Source: Azorinus chamasolen (Eukaryota; Mollusca; Bivalvia; Cardiida; Solecurtidae). From it: DNA of 64,000 bases. The stretch covers positions 62,786,953 to 62,850,952 of the forward strand of contig OY755239.1 of assembly GCA_963576725.1 (NCBI GenBank), in the 5' to 3' direction. This document shows positions 23,882 to 33,898 of this stretch, piece by piece. Each line of letters starts with the position of its first letter. Positions within the stretch are counted from its first letter, which is position 1. Made by a program: the position numbers and the translations under genes. Under the pieces are notes generated by a model. It ran no database searches. It saw only the letters and a program-made list of their open reading frames with translations, and was not told the origin of the DNA.

Positions 23882-24095
23882 TCAACCCTTTCAATCCGGT
23901 ACACGCATGAACTGTCATTTGCAAACAGTGTAGACCCAGATCAGAGGACTCCTAGAGGAGCCCTCTGATCAGGGTCTGCACTGTTTGGCATACAAAATCT
24001 TCTATGTTTTCTTGGCCTTTCCTACAGAGTGGAGTCTATAGTTAAACACTGACGGGCTGTTCCACTCTCATAATTCAGGGTTGACAGGGGTAATC
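23882..24095 (+). mobile_element. HP-G hairpin MITE
   Basis: Left flank TCAA (mutated TTAA) at 23882-23885 then CCCTTTCAATCC. Hairpin 23920-23989 with arms GCAAACAGTGTAGACCC / GGGTCTGCACTGTTTG and apex CTCCTAGAGGAG. The right end is near CAGGGTTGACAGGGGTAA. Confidence 0.8.
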
Positions 24096-24940
24096 AATAA
24101 TTGTACTGTAAATTATCCGAGTTCCTACAGTAGAGATGACACTTCCAATATTCAAAATACATTTGCCAGCTGCACCAGAAAACGGTGAAAAGTTGTCAGT
24201 CACAAAACACGGTATTACAGCATGTTAGAGTTTCAGCATGCCCTCATCATCTGGTTTGGTAATAACATTACATGACGCGAATGCCACGAACCCATCTCTC
24301 AATTCGCAGTTATGTGAACTTCAAACAGTCAAATTATTCTCAAAGTTGAAGTACTTGCGACTGAATAAATCAAATTGTTGGACAGTTTTGTCTCTATTTT
24401 TATACTGAAGGAAGCAAGGGCTTAATTTGTCAACAGTACTGTGACATAAATCTAATAAGGCTAATTTTTCTCTGTCCTTCATGCAATGTAATACAGTAGT
24501 CGATTGCATCCATGGCTTAAGAGTGGTACCATTGTGTCCCTACAGAAAAGCATCTAAATCAAACATCTTATGGTTGTTTGGAGCAATAGGACGGACAGAG
24601 ACACGTTCCTCTAAAGAAGAAAATTACAACGTTTACATAATTCAAAACAGTAAACTTATGTGTAACACATTTATAAAATGTTTCGTAATTTGTCTTTGTA
24701 ATTGCACATCTGCCTCAGCAAGGATCTACTGTCTTCGTACTAGTTAGCCCCTGTCGCTACGTCAACGGCTTTAGAGGTCCTTTCAAAGAGAATTGAGCCT
24801 GGGCCCAATGTTATAACACTTCTGAGTCTAATCTAAGACCATTCTCATGTATCTAATTTGCCAGATTCAATTGCAAAGCTGAATTACACTTTATGTAAGT
24901 CAATTTAGCACCATTTCGATATTTTTTATTCAGACATATA
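24096..24940. other. No recognised feature
   Basis: Unassigned sequence. Frames at 24321-24509 and 24481-24747 have no known motif. TTATAACACTTCTGAGTC near 24811 is shared with about 20475. Confidence 0.5.
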
Positions 24941-24990
24941 ATGGCAAATAGTGTAGATCTTGATCAAAATGCTCCTCGGAGAACCTAAGT
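24941..24990. repeat. Half hairpin of HP type
   Basis: GCAAATAGTGTAGATCTTGA then CAAAATGCTCCTCGGAGAAC: a left arm and apex; the right arm is missing. Confidence 0.55.
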
Positions 24991-25021
24991 TTGGAGACGT
25001 GTCCGAATACTTAGCACAATT

Positions 25022-25075
25022 AGTATGTATGTATGTATGTATGTATGTATGTATGTATGTTTTTATGTATGTAAG
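25022..25075. repeat. (GTAT)n microsatellite
   Basis: Run of GTATGTATGTATGTATGTAT with one interruption. Confidence 0.95.
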
Positions 25076-25135
25076 TACGAATAAGCACAGTATTAACTGG
25101 GACTTCAACTCTGTAAAATGATCCCAAATCTGCGA

Positions 25136-25437
25136 AGGGAGTCAGACAAGCATAACAGTCGTGACAGTTGTCCGTTCCTTCAATCAGACAAGCATAACAG
25201 TCGGGACAGTTGTCCGTCCCTTCAATCAGACAAGCATAACAGTCGGGACAGTTGTCCGTCCCTTCAATCAGACAAGCATAACAGTCGGGACAGCTGTCTG
25301 TCCCATCAATCAGACAAGCATAACAGTCGGGACAGTTGTCCGTCCCATCAATCAGAGAAGCATAACAGTCGGGATAGTTGTCTGTCCCGTCAATCAGACA
25401 AGCATAACAGTCGGGACAGTTGTCTGTCCCGTCCTTA
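25136..25437. repeat. 42-bp minisatellite, about 7 copies
   Basis: The unit contains CAGACAAGCATAACAGTCGG and GACAGTTGTCCGTCCC. Because 42 is a multiple of three and the unit lacks stops, three reading frames stay open across it; they encode only the repeat. Confidence 0.95.
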
Positions 25438-25483
25438 CCCATACCGACACTCACTCTTGATGTGAAGGAGACGCAAATCTATC

Positions 25484-25735
25484 TACTTTCTTTCATGCAC
25501 ATTCATGTAAGAATTGATGACACCATGCATATTAATTAACTGTCTTTTTATCACAATATATGAATATAGTAAACTATAATATATAAACAAGACAGAAAGT
25601 CTAGAATCAAATCTGTATTATGTCATAAGCAAACAGAGCAGACCCTGATCAGACGGCTCCTATAGGAGCCGTCTGATCTTGGTCTACTCTGTTTGCAAAG
25701 GCGTAGAAAGGCGTATTTATGGAGTATAGGGTTAA
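25484..25735 (-). mobile_element. HP-B hairpin MITE
   Basis: Hairpin 25629-25696 with apex GGCTCCTATAGGAGCC, right end GGAGTATAGGG with TTAA at 25732-25735. The left TTAA is lost; the ATGCACATTCATGTAAGAAT block marks the left end. Confidence 0.85.
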
Positions 25736-26153
25736 CTCTGCAATGACACAAAATAATATTTACTGTGCCTCGGTGCAGTAAACGCAAATAAACTCTCATC
25801 ATCATCGCTTGTCAAAACTTTTTCATCTAGCTTGCCAAATCTATTACATTTACAGAGGAAACTAAAATTAGTGTTTGACTGTTAATATCTTTCCTGCCAC
25901 ATACTATATCACGGTATACGGTCTAAATTAGGAGATATTGACAGCGTAATGCAGTTAAAGGGCAAAACGGAATATTTAACTGGAAATAATGATAATTCAT
26001 AGTCAGGATGATGGCAACTATGATTTAGATTTTGTTTTGGGTTACATTTTCTTCACTCTTTGACTACTAGAATTTGAAGCTTGTCAACCCTGAACTATCA
26101 GTGTAAAATAACCCACCAGTGATGTTAACTATATAGTCTGTTAGTATACATGT
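25736..26153. other. No recognised feature
   Basis: Unassigned AT-rich sequence without repeats that I could match. Confidence 0.5.
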
Positions 26154-26375
26154 ATAATAAAACCTCTCTATAACGGCCACTAAATTACATCAACTATTTT
26201 GTGTTAAAGGCAGGTGGCTGCTTAAAGCAAGGTGAAAGTAAAACAGAACGCTCCTATAGGAGCACTGACAAACACTGCAAACCCAGACGAGAGGGCTCAT
26301 CTAGGAGCCCTTTGATCTGGGTCTACATTGTTTGCAAATGACAGTGAATGTGTTCCTCGGGCTGAAAGGGTCAAT
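26154..26375. mobile_element. Chimera: PG left half joined to an HP-G element
   Basis: 26154-26265 is a PG left half (AAAACCTCTCTATAACGG, GGTGGCTGCTTAAAGCAAGG, apex GCTCCTATAGGAGC). It stops at the apex and continues straight into an HP-G hairpin (GACAAACACTGCAAACCC, apex GGCTCATCTAGGAGCC, GTCTACATTGTTTGC) that ends CTGAAAGGGTCAA. The PG right half is missing. Confidence 0.8.
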
Positions 26376-26406
26376 CAGTGTATAGGGTGCATTCAGTTTA
26401 AAATTG

Positions 26407-26656
26407 TTAACCCTTTCTTTCATATAAACGCATTTTCACACATTTGCAAACGGAGTAGACACAGATCAGACGGCTCCTATAGGAGCTATCTGATCTGGGT
26501 CTGCTCTGTTTGCTTTTGACATTATACAGATCTGATTCTACAGTTTTTGTAAAAGCAAAAAATATCCTTAAAAAGTTTACATTATAATGTAAGCTTCAGG
26601 TAGTGAATGTTCATGGTGTCATTTCTTTCATGAATACTGGATATGGAAAGGGTTAA
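26407..26656 (+). mobile_element. HP-A/HP-B mosaic hairpin MITE
   Basis: TTAA at 26407-26410 and 26653-26656. The left end CCCTTTCTTTCATATAAACG is HP-A-like. The right interior (CAGATCTGATTCTACAG, TCATTTCTTTCATGAATAC) is HP-B-like. Hairpin 26446-26513. Confidence 0.85.
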
Positions 26657-26750
26657 AGACCATTCCTAGAAGAGTTGGGATGGCAAAAAGTGAAGATCTT
26701 GATCAGCGAACTACTCTAGGAACCGTCTGATCTGGGTCTAATTGTTTGCC
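26657..26750. repeat. Decayed HP-G hairpin
   Basis: GGCAAAAAGTGAAGATCTTG then ACTACTCTAGGAACCGTCTG and CTAATTGTTTGCC: a mutated stem after the shared TTAA. Confidence 0.6.
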
Positions 26751-26862
26751 ATTGCAAGTACACTTATTTCTTGTAAAATGTTAATGGAAGCTTCCCCGAA
26801 GACTTTTGATGTTGGTTGTGCTGCTTAACGTCTGTTTCTGCCAGCTGTGGGCTATTGGACGC

Positions 26863-27066
26863 CCCAGAGAGAGACAGAGAGAGCGAGACGGAGAGAGAAA
26901 GGAACAGACAGAGAGAGAGAGAGAGACAGAGAGAGACAGAGACAGATAGACAGATAGACAGAGTCAGAGAGAGAGAGAGAGTCAGAGAGAGAGAGAGAGA
27001 GACGGAGAGAGAGAGAGAGACAGAGAGACAGAGAGAGAGACAGAGAGACAGAGAGAGAGACAGAGA
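26863..27066 (+). repeat. GA/GACA-rich simple repeat
   Basis: About 200 bp of GAGAGAGAGACAGAGAGACA-type sequence. The frame rich in Arg and Glu across it is a low-complexity artefact. Confidence 0.95.
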
Positions 27067-27149
27067 TGGGGGAGGAAAGAATAAAGAGAAACCTCGGTGC
27101 GATACCCTATACTCTTACAATCGATAGACTATTTCTTTAAGATGCCCTA

Positions 27150-27275
27150 TATAAAGCATCGATACATCGGTTTATAAAGTCTCGTCCGAAGGACTTATTC
27201 TGGAGGGGGTGTCGAACCTGGGACCCTTGGTATTGTAGTCGAGCGCGTTAACCACTCGATCACAACCGTCGGTCC
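27150..27275 (-). mobile_element. tRNA-derived SINE head
   Basis: On the minus strand a tRNA-like promoter is visible: A box TGGTTAACGCG (complement of 27244-27254) and B box AGGTTCGACAC (complement of 27209-27219), with CTCGACTACAATACC between them. Downstream comes GTCCTTCGGACGAGAC. The tRNA fold is incomplete, so this is a SINE and not a functional tRNA. Confidence 0.7.
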
Positions 27276-27344
27276 TATGCCTTTAAATGATCATTACACA
27301 GTATTTATCAATAAAGAATACAATCTAGTGGCAGCAAATAGCGG

Positions 27345-27450
27345 TGGTGCTGTTTGAGATGTTGTAAAACTATAAGGATACATCTGCTGTAATCGTTGGT
27401 GCTGTTTGAGATGTTGTAAAACTATAAGGATACATCTGCTTTAATCGACA
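27345..27450. repeat. 53-bp direct duplication
   Basis: GGTGCTGTTTGAGATGTTG begins at 27345 and again at 27398, with nearly identical sequence in both copies. Confidence 0.9.
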
Positions 27451-27536
27451 TCAAATGTTTGAAAAATAGTGACACTGTGAAGGTGCAAGGTCGTACGGAA
27501 GGTCACAGAATAAAGAGACCTGCCGGCAGAAGTATT

Positions 27537-27595
27537 GAAATTAATATTCATGATGTCATTATTTTTACATGAATATTCATGGAGTAAATGGTTAA
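27537..27595 (+). mobile_element. HP-B right end
   Basis: TTAATATTCATGATGTCATT, then TACATGAATATTCATGGAG and TTAA at 27592-27595. The rest of the element is missing. Confidence 0.75.
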
Positions 27596-27604
27596 ATGAA
27601 TTTT

Positions 27605-27680
27605 CATAATGGCATATGAACAGATGTATGGACGTGGCATAAACTGTAGAATCCTAGGCATATAATTTAATACACCATCA
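27605..27680 (-). mobile_element. HP-B interior leading into the 29-bp array
   Basis: GCATATGAACAG, then GGCATAAACTGTAGAATCC match the reverse-orientation HP-B interior (compare 61140-61200) just before its hairpin. The hairpin position is replaced by the minisatellite. Confidence 0.65.
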
Positions 27681-28730
27681 GAGCAGACCCTGGTCAAACG
27701 GCTCCTATAGAGCAGACCCTGGTCAGACTGCTCCTACAAGTATAAACAGACGCTGGTCACACGGCTCCTATAAAGCAGACCCTGGTAACAAAGCTCCTAT
27801 AGAGTAGACCCTGGTCAGACGGCTCCTATAGAACAGACCCTGGTAAGACGTCTCCTATAAAGCAGACCTTGGTCAGACGGCTCATATAGTGCAGACCTTG
27901 GTCACACGGCTCATAAAGAGCAGACCTTGGTCAGACGACTCCTATAGAGCATACCTTGGTCAGACGACTCCTATATAGAGCATACCTTGGTCAGACGGCT
28001 CGTATAGAGCAGACCTTGGTCAGACGGCTCCTATAGAGCAGACCTTGGTCAGACGTCTCCTATAGAGCAGACCTTGGTCAGACGGCTCATATAGAGCAGA
28101 CATTGGTCAGACGGCTCATATAGAGCATACCTTGGTCAGAAGGCTCATATAGAGCATACCTTGGTCAGACGGCTCATATAGAGCAGACCTTCGTCAGAAG
28201 GCTCATATAGAGCATACCTTGGTCAGACGGCTCCTATAGAGCAGACCTTGGTCAGACGTCTCCTATAGAGCAGACCTTGGTCAGACGGCTCATATAGAGC
28301 AGACTTTGGTCAGACGGCTCATATAGAGCAGACCTTGGTCAGACGGCTCATATAGAACAGACCTTGGTCAGACGTCTTCTATAGAGCATACCTTGGTCAG
28401 AAGGCTCATTGGTCAGACGGCTTATATAGAGTATACCTTGGTCAGAAGGCTCATATAGAGCATACCTTGGTCAGACGGCTCATATGAGCAGACCTTCGTC
28501 AGAAGGCTCATATAGAGCATACCTTGGTCAGACGGCTCCTATAGAACAGACCTTGGTCAGACGTCTCCTATAGAGCAGACCTTGGTCAGACGGCTCATAT
28601 AGAGCAGACTTTGGTCAGACGGCTCATATAGAGCAGACCTTGGTCAGACGGCTCATATAGAGCAGACCTTGGTCAGACGGCTCATATAGAGCAGACCTTG
28701 GTCAGACGGCTCCTACAGAGCTAGGGACAT
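27681..28730 (+). repeat. 29-bp minisatellite derived from the HP-B hairpin arm (~36 units)
   Basis: The consensus unit AGAGCAGACCTTGGTCAGACGGCTCATAT (29 bp, of which AGAGCAGACC and CAGACGGCTC are quoted motifs) is the HP-B stem arm from its outer part to the apex. The first units (27681-27860) are closest to the hairpin (CAGACCCTGG, GGCTCCTATAG); later ones are more derived. A larger block repeats at about 305 bp. Confidence 0.92.
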
Positions 28731-29054
28731 GTACGTGTAAACGCGTTTCTTTCAGGTAATAGTAGAATGACTTTTAAAATACGTTTATTTGATGAAATAC
28801 TGGATTCATTCGTAAAGTCTAAGAATCGTATATCTTTTATGTTCAGATGGTTAATATGTCTCTGAAACATACTGGGTTTGTACGTGCTTTCAAAAACAAT
28901 CAAATACTTTAATCTAAACATTAAATGTGCATAACGGTTCGAAGAATCAATTCGTTCTGTCGTAAACAGTTCAAATTTATTCCATTGACACTCGCACTAA
29001 TATTGCTTAGGTACAAATGAAAGATGAATGCCCCGATAATAGACCGTAAAAGTA
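28731..29054. other. No recognised feature
   Basis: Unassigned sequence between two repeat blocks. Confidence 0.5.
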
Positions 29055-29170
29055 CACTTTCCTTCATAAAAACGCCTTTTTACGCCTTTGCAAACAGAGT
29101 AGACCCAGATCAAACGGCTCCTAGAGGAGCCGTTTGGTCAGAGTCTGCTCTGTTTGTTTATGAAATTAAA
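29055..29170 (+). mobile_element. HP-B left half with hairpin
   Basis: Left end CTTTCCTTCATAAAAACGCC and hairpin 29090-29157 (GCAAACAGAGTAGACCC ... apex CTCCTAGAGGAG ... TCTGCTCTGTTTG). The right interior is not recognisable. Confidence 0.75.
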
Positions 29171-29290
29171 GAACTTTACTAAGCAAGCTCACATACCCAA
29201 AAACACGAAACAAAATGTCAGTGAAAGAGGTAGCATATGTATGCTGAACTGAGGCCTGGTTCAAATACAGAATAGCTATGGTCACTCTTT

Positions 29291-29380
29291 TACCATTTCC
29301 TCCATGAATATTCATGTAAAATATAATAACGTCATGAATATTAATTAGATTAATTTCTTGTTATAGCATGCAAAATATAG
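29291..29380 (-). mobile_element. HP-B end fragment
   Basis: CATTTCCTCCATGAATATTC, ATAACGTCATGAATATTAAT and GTTATAGCATGCAAAATA match the reverse HP-B end; the hairpin part is lost. Confidence 0.7.
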
Positions 29381-29484
29381 TTTGTTTCCACGAAGAATTG
29401 GTTTCGCTGAACCCCTCCAATGAAATTTAACAGTAATTACAACTTTTTGCGAAAAGAGAAATTATCGATATGTACTACAGAGCA

Positions 29485-31320
29485 ACAGATAAATGTGCAT
29501 ACTAAAATACTAAAATCGTCATTTCTACAGATAAATGTGCATACTCAAATACTAAAATCGTCATTTCCACAGATAAATGTGCATACTCAAATACTAAAAT
29601 CGTCATTTCCACAGATAAATGTGCATACTCAAATACTAAAATCGTCATTTCCACAGATAAATGTGCATACTCAAATACTAAAATCGTCATTTCCACAGAT
29701 AAATGTGCATACTCAAATACTAAAACCGTCATTTCTACAGATAAATGTGCATACTCAAATACTAAATCGTCATTTCCACAGATAAATGTGCATACTCAAA
29801 TACTAAAATCGTCATTTCCACAGATAAATGTGCATACTCAAATACTAAAATCGTCATTTCTACAGATAAATGTGCATACTCAAATACTAAAATCGTCATT
29901 TCTACAGATAAATGTGCATACTCAAATACTAAACTCGTCATTTCCACAGATAAATGTGCATACTCAAATACTAAACTCGTCATTTCCACAGATAAATGTG
30001 CATACTTAAATACTAAAACCGTCATTTCTACAGATAAATGTGCATACTCAAATACTAAAATCGTCATTTCTACAGATAAATGTGCATACTCAAATACTAA
30101 AATCGTCATTTCTACAGATAAATGTGCATACTCAAATACTAAAATCGTCATTTCTACAGATAAATGTGCATACTCAAATACTAAAATCGTCATTTCCACA
30201 GATAAATGTGCATACTCAAATACTAAACTCGTCATTTCCACAGATAAATGTGCATACTCAAATACTAAAATCGTCATTTCTACAGATAAATGTGCATACT
30301 AAAATACTAAAATCGTCATTTCTTCAGATAAATGTGCATACTCAAATACTAAACTCGTCATTTCTACAGATAAATGTGCATACTCAAATACTAAAATCGT
30401 CATTTCCACAGATAAATGTGCATACTCAAATACTAAACTCGTCATTTCTACAGATAAATGTGCATACTCAAATACTAAACTCGTCATTTCCACAGATAAA
30501 TGTGCATACTTAAATACTAAAACCGTCATTTCTACAGATAAATGTGCATACTCAAATACTAAAATCGTCATTTCCACAGATAAATGTGCATACTCAAATA
30601 CTAAAATCGTCATTTCTACAGATAAATGTGCATACTCAAATACTAAACTCGTCATTTCTACAGATAAATGTGCATATTCAAATACTAAAATCGTCATTTC
30701 CACAGATAAATGTGCATACTCAAATACTAAACTCGTCATTTCCACAGATAAATGTGCATACTCAAATACTAAACTCGTCATTTCTACAGATAAATGTGCA
30801 TACTCAAATACTAAACTCGTCATTTCTACAGATAAATGTGCATACTCAAATCGTCATTTCTACGGACAAATGTGCATACTCAAATACTAAAATCGTCATT
30901 TCCACAGATAAATGTGCATACTCAAATACTAAAACCGTCATTTCCACAGATAAATGTGCATACTCAAATACTAAAATCGTCATTTCCACATATAAATGTG
31001 CATACTCAACTACTAAAACCGTCATTTCTACAGATAAATGTGCATACTCAAATACTAAAACCGTCATTTCTACAGATAAATGCGCATACTCAAATACTAA
31101 AACCGTCATTTCTACAGATAAATGTGCATACTCAAATACTAAAATCGTCATTTCTACAGATAAATGTGCATACTCAAATACTAAAATCGTCATTTCTACA
31201 GATAAATGTGCATACTCAAATACTAAAATCGTCATTTCTACATATAAATGTGCATACTCAAATACTAAAATTGTCATTTCTACAGATAAATGTGCATACT
31301 CAAATACTAAAACCGCCATT
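29485..31320. repeat. 42-bp minisatellite, about 43 units
   Basis: The unit contains ACAGATAAATGTGCATACTC and AATACTAAAATCGTCATTTC. Variant positions (AAATC/AACTC/AAACC; TTCTAC/TTCCAC) alternate between units. A few units have small deletions (about 29761, 30846) that break the reading frames. Long frames on both strands (14-residue periods) are artefacts of the 42-bp period. The array runs directly into the M8 hairpin. Confidence 0.97.
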
Positions 31321-31325
31321 TCTCT

Positions 31326-31406
31326 ACCAAACCCTATGTTGTGACCACTCTTTAGAATCGTCTCGAAGGGACGATTCTAAAGAGTGGTCACAACATAGGG
31401 TTTGGT
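31326..31406. repeat. M8 hairpin, 37-bp perfect arms
   Basis: Left arm 31326-31362 (ACCAAACCCTATGTTGTGAC ...) and right arm 31370-31406 are perfect inverted copies with a 7-bp spacer TCGAAGG. Confidence 0.95.
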
Positions 31407-31518
31407 GGAGACATAAAGAAGTTACACTGGAAAGTTACACATAAGTTCTTTGATAATGTTATTTTTGCTTCCATTTCTTTTTAAAAATACAATTACTATG
31501 ACAAACATTTTAAATCCT

Positions 31519-31583
31519 AATGAGACCCTAAGCCACGTGCCTTCTCATCTGGACACAAGCTGTTTGCATAGGTAATTAAAATT
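31519..31583 (-). repeat. HP-D half hairpin
   Basis: TGAGACCCTAAGCCACG, then CTTCTCATCTGGACACAAGC and TGTTTGCATAGGTAATTAA match the HP-D right arm; the left arm is missing. Confidence 0.6.
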
Positions 31584-31616
31584 TTAAAACTTACTTATAT
31601 TTGACTAGTGCACTTA

Positions 31617-31740
31617 CGGAGCAACAGAGAAATGTGCACACTCAAATACTAAAATCGTCATTTCTCCACTAAACCGCACGAAGACCGAAACTCGAAGAGA
31701 TGATTCTAAAGAGCGGTCACAACATAGGCTTTGGTGGACA
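31617..31740. repeat. M8 copy with a single 42-bp unit
   Basis: One unit (GAGAAATGTGCACACTCAAA, TACTAAAATCGTCATTTCTC) is followed by CACTAAACCGCACG and a decayed M8 stem ending GAGCGGTCACAACATAGGC. This is the unexpanded arrangement of the array plus hairpin at 29485-31406. Confidence 0.85.
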
Positions 31741-32243
31741 AATGAATTATTCTTAAAATTATTTTAGTTTAGGTATCTAATCAGGGCCTCTGTGTATATA
31801 TTTACATATACATTTACATATATATTTACTTTCATGAAAGGCTAAATGCCTTCATTGTTCTTCAACAGTTTTCCATTTCCCCCACGTTCCGCTTAAACGT
31901 ACGATGTGTCTCGACTTGCATTATCGTATCTTTGTCCTTTTCTGTTCTCTGATAACAGCGGACCGTCTCGTCATTCATTTTAGCTGCCATTTTTTAACTT
32001 TCTAAGAGAGCAGAATCCACGTAATTATCAAGTTACAGTACCTCGTTTGCATTTAGTGGACGATCTGTCCAACTAGAGATTCCCGTGGTAAATCCCGTTA
32101 ATTTCTTCAAAATGAAACATTTTGCGAGCATCGCGACTTGTTCGCTAGAGATTTGAAACAAAATCGAGATTTTCATTTTTTTTCGCATGGAAGATAATGG
32201 GACATTAATTCTATAGATGCCCGATATACACCCTTCGACATCT
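31741..32243. other. No recognised feature
   Basis: AT-rich, with a short TATATATTTACATATACATT stretch near 31794-31830. No coding or repeat match. Confidence 0.5.
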
Positions 32244-32300
32244 TTGCAAACAGAGTAGACAAAGACCAGACGGCTCCTGTCTGATCAGGGTCTGCGCTGA
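32244..32300 (+). repeat. HP hairpin with shortened right stem
   Basis: GCAAACAGAGTAGACAAAGA, CAGACGGCTCC, then TGTCTGATCAGGGTCTGCGC. The inner half of the right stem (GGAGCC) is missing. Confidence 0.7.
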
Positions 32301-32439
32301 GCGTTTATATAATATATAATACCTTATTATATACAATTTGGCATTGGTATGTATTCACTTGCTTTACTAAATAGTGTGAAGTATTTACAGTGAACTCTCA
32401 TTACACCGACATTCGTTACAATATACATTGAAACAAAAT

Positions 32440-33898
32440 TATACTCACCGTCACTAGAAAGTTACCACCCATATGTATGCCCATAATTCCTTTACTACAT
32501 TACATATAGATGCAATCATTTTTATATTGTATACGGTGAAGTGTTATAAAAATGATAAACATGGTTTAGTACATATTTTTCCGAAACAAAAAATGTGACA
32601 CTTCTTTGCTTTAAGAAGGTCAACGGAAAAACAAAAGTCACAAACCTCAGTAACGGGTATGGCCTCCTTGTGCACGAAGGGCTGTGGTGATTCTGCGCCA
32701 CACACTCTGTATCAGACGCCGTATACGGTACTGGGGGATAGCCTACCATTCGTCCATGAGGGCCTGGATGTGCTGCTGACGGTTCCCGATGTGGCGTTGA
32801 CCGTCATACACTGCACGTCCTAATTGATCCCACAAATGATCTATAGGGATGGGATCTGGCGAGTAAGCAGGCCAGAGTAGTGTACTGACCATTATTGTTT
32901 CTCAGGAAACCCTCTTTTAACCTTGCAGAATGAGGCCGGACAGTGTCTTGTTGGTATACGTTAACGTCACAGTGTGTCTGTAGAAAGGGGCTAACAACTG
33001 GTCTTAAGATGTTGTCAACATACCGCTGTGTCGTCAAATTTCCGTCAACCACGACGAGTGGTGTTTTATGCCTCCAAGAGATGCCTGCCCACACTATTAC
33101 ACTGTCCCATCCCACCGCATAGCCTGTCTCACACAACAGTCCGCATACCGTTCTCCCCGACGTCCCCATACATTCTTTCGCCTGTCGACAATATCTAAAC
33201 AAAATCTGGACTCGTCGGTAAAAAGTACACCTTGCCACTGCCGATTAAGCCATCTCCGGTGCAACGTACACCAATTTACCCGGTTTTTGTCGACGTTTAA
33301 GCGACGGCACACAGTAGATGCGCTTATAAACCGACCATTGTGAAGTCCTGGTGTATCCCGTGCCGTCTTTGTAGCCGACAGAAACATGTCGCGAAGGTGT
33401 GAGAGGACGATTTGACGGCCAGTCACCTTTGGGCGTCCTGGGCGCGGCCTATCACCCACAGACCCTGTCTGATGGTGTCTCTGGACGAGTTTCATGATCG
33501 TTTGGTGAGAACACCCCATTCGACCTGCTATGTTTCGATACGATAATCCAGCGTCGACCATACCGACGGCCTGCTGATGTTGGGCGTCTGTCAAATGTCC
33601 CATTTTGAGCAAATCTTTCACGAAATTTAGCGTCTTTATGTTGGCATGAACACTAACTTTCATAAACCACAAATGGTTCGTGATAAATTTCGAGTACATG
33701 TCGACTTTGCACGAAAACGTTAATTTGCACGTGCAGTCCGTGGTCGAAAAGGAGAGCACCGTATCGGGGCGATGTAAGCGCCCGTTACTACACATTTAAA
33801 TCAAGAACGATATCGTACTAGTATTTTGCATATGGTTCTACTATTTCAAAATATATAGGGGTATGTAGGGTGGTAACTTTCTAGTGACGCTGAGTATA
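32440..33898 (-). mobile_element. Tc1-like DNA transposon, decayed
   Basis: TA at 32440-32441 and 33897-33898. Inverted ends share TACTCA, C or G, then CGTCACTAGAAAGTTACCAC, one mismatch in about 27 bp. The element is 1455 bp long, in the usual Tc1 size range, and contains a broken transposase on the minus strand. Confidence 0.9.
32647..33603 (-). pseudogene. Tc1-like transposase pseudogene
   Basis: Acts in cut-and-paste transposition when intact. The start at 33603 (MGHLTDAQHQQAVGM) begins the N-terminal helix-turn-helix region; SYRNIAGRMGCSHQTIMKLV and the PRPGRPKVT hook follow. Catalytic blocks are visible: LFTDESRF (first Asp), QQDTVRPHSAR (second Asp) and SPDPIPIDHLWD (third position Asp). 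Spacing from the second to the third is 34 residues after correcting the frame, so DD34D, where Tc1 members usually have Glu. Lesions: frameshift near 33100-33125 in a G-rich run, frameshift near 32890, TAG at 32743-32745 before the true TGA at 32647-32649, and a deletion of roughly 25 residues before NRVNWC. It cannot be active. Confidence 0.92.

Noticed and set aside
25020..25465. Three overlapping frames, one Cys-rich, over the 42-bp array
   Set aside because: Same cause: a stop-free repeat of 42 bp. There is no signal peptide, and the composition is identical in every unit.
26816..27127. Arg/Glu-rich ORF
   Set aside because: Translation of a GA/GACA simple repeat.
27681..28730. Possible CRISPR-like array
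   Set aside because: Units are contiguous without unique spacers, and the context is an animal genome.
29420..31444. Long open frames on both strands with 14-residue repeats
   Set aside because: They result from a stop-free 42-bp tandem unit; both strands are open at once and frames break at unit indels.
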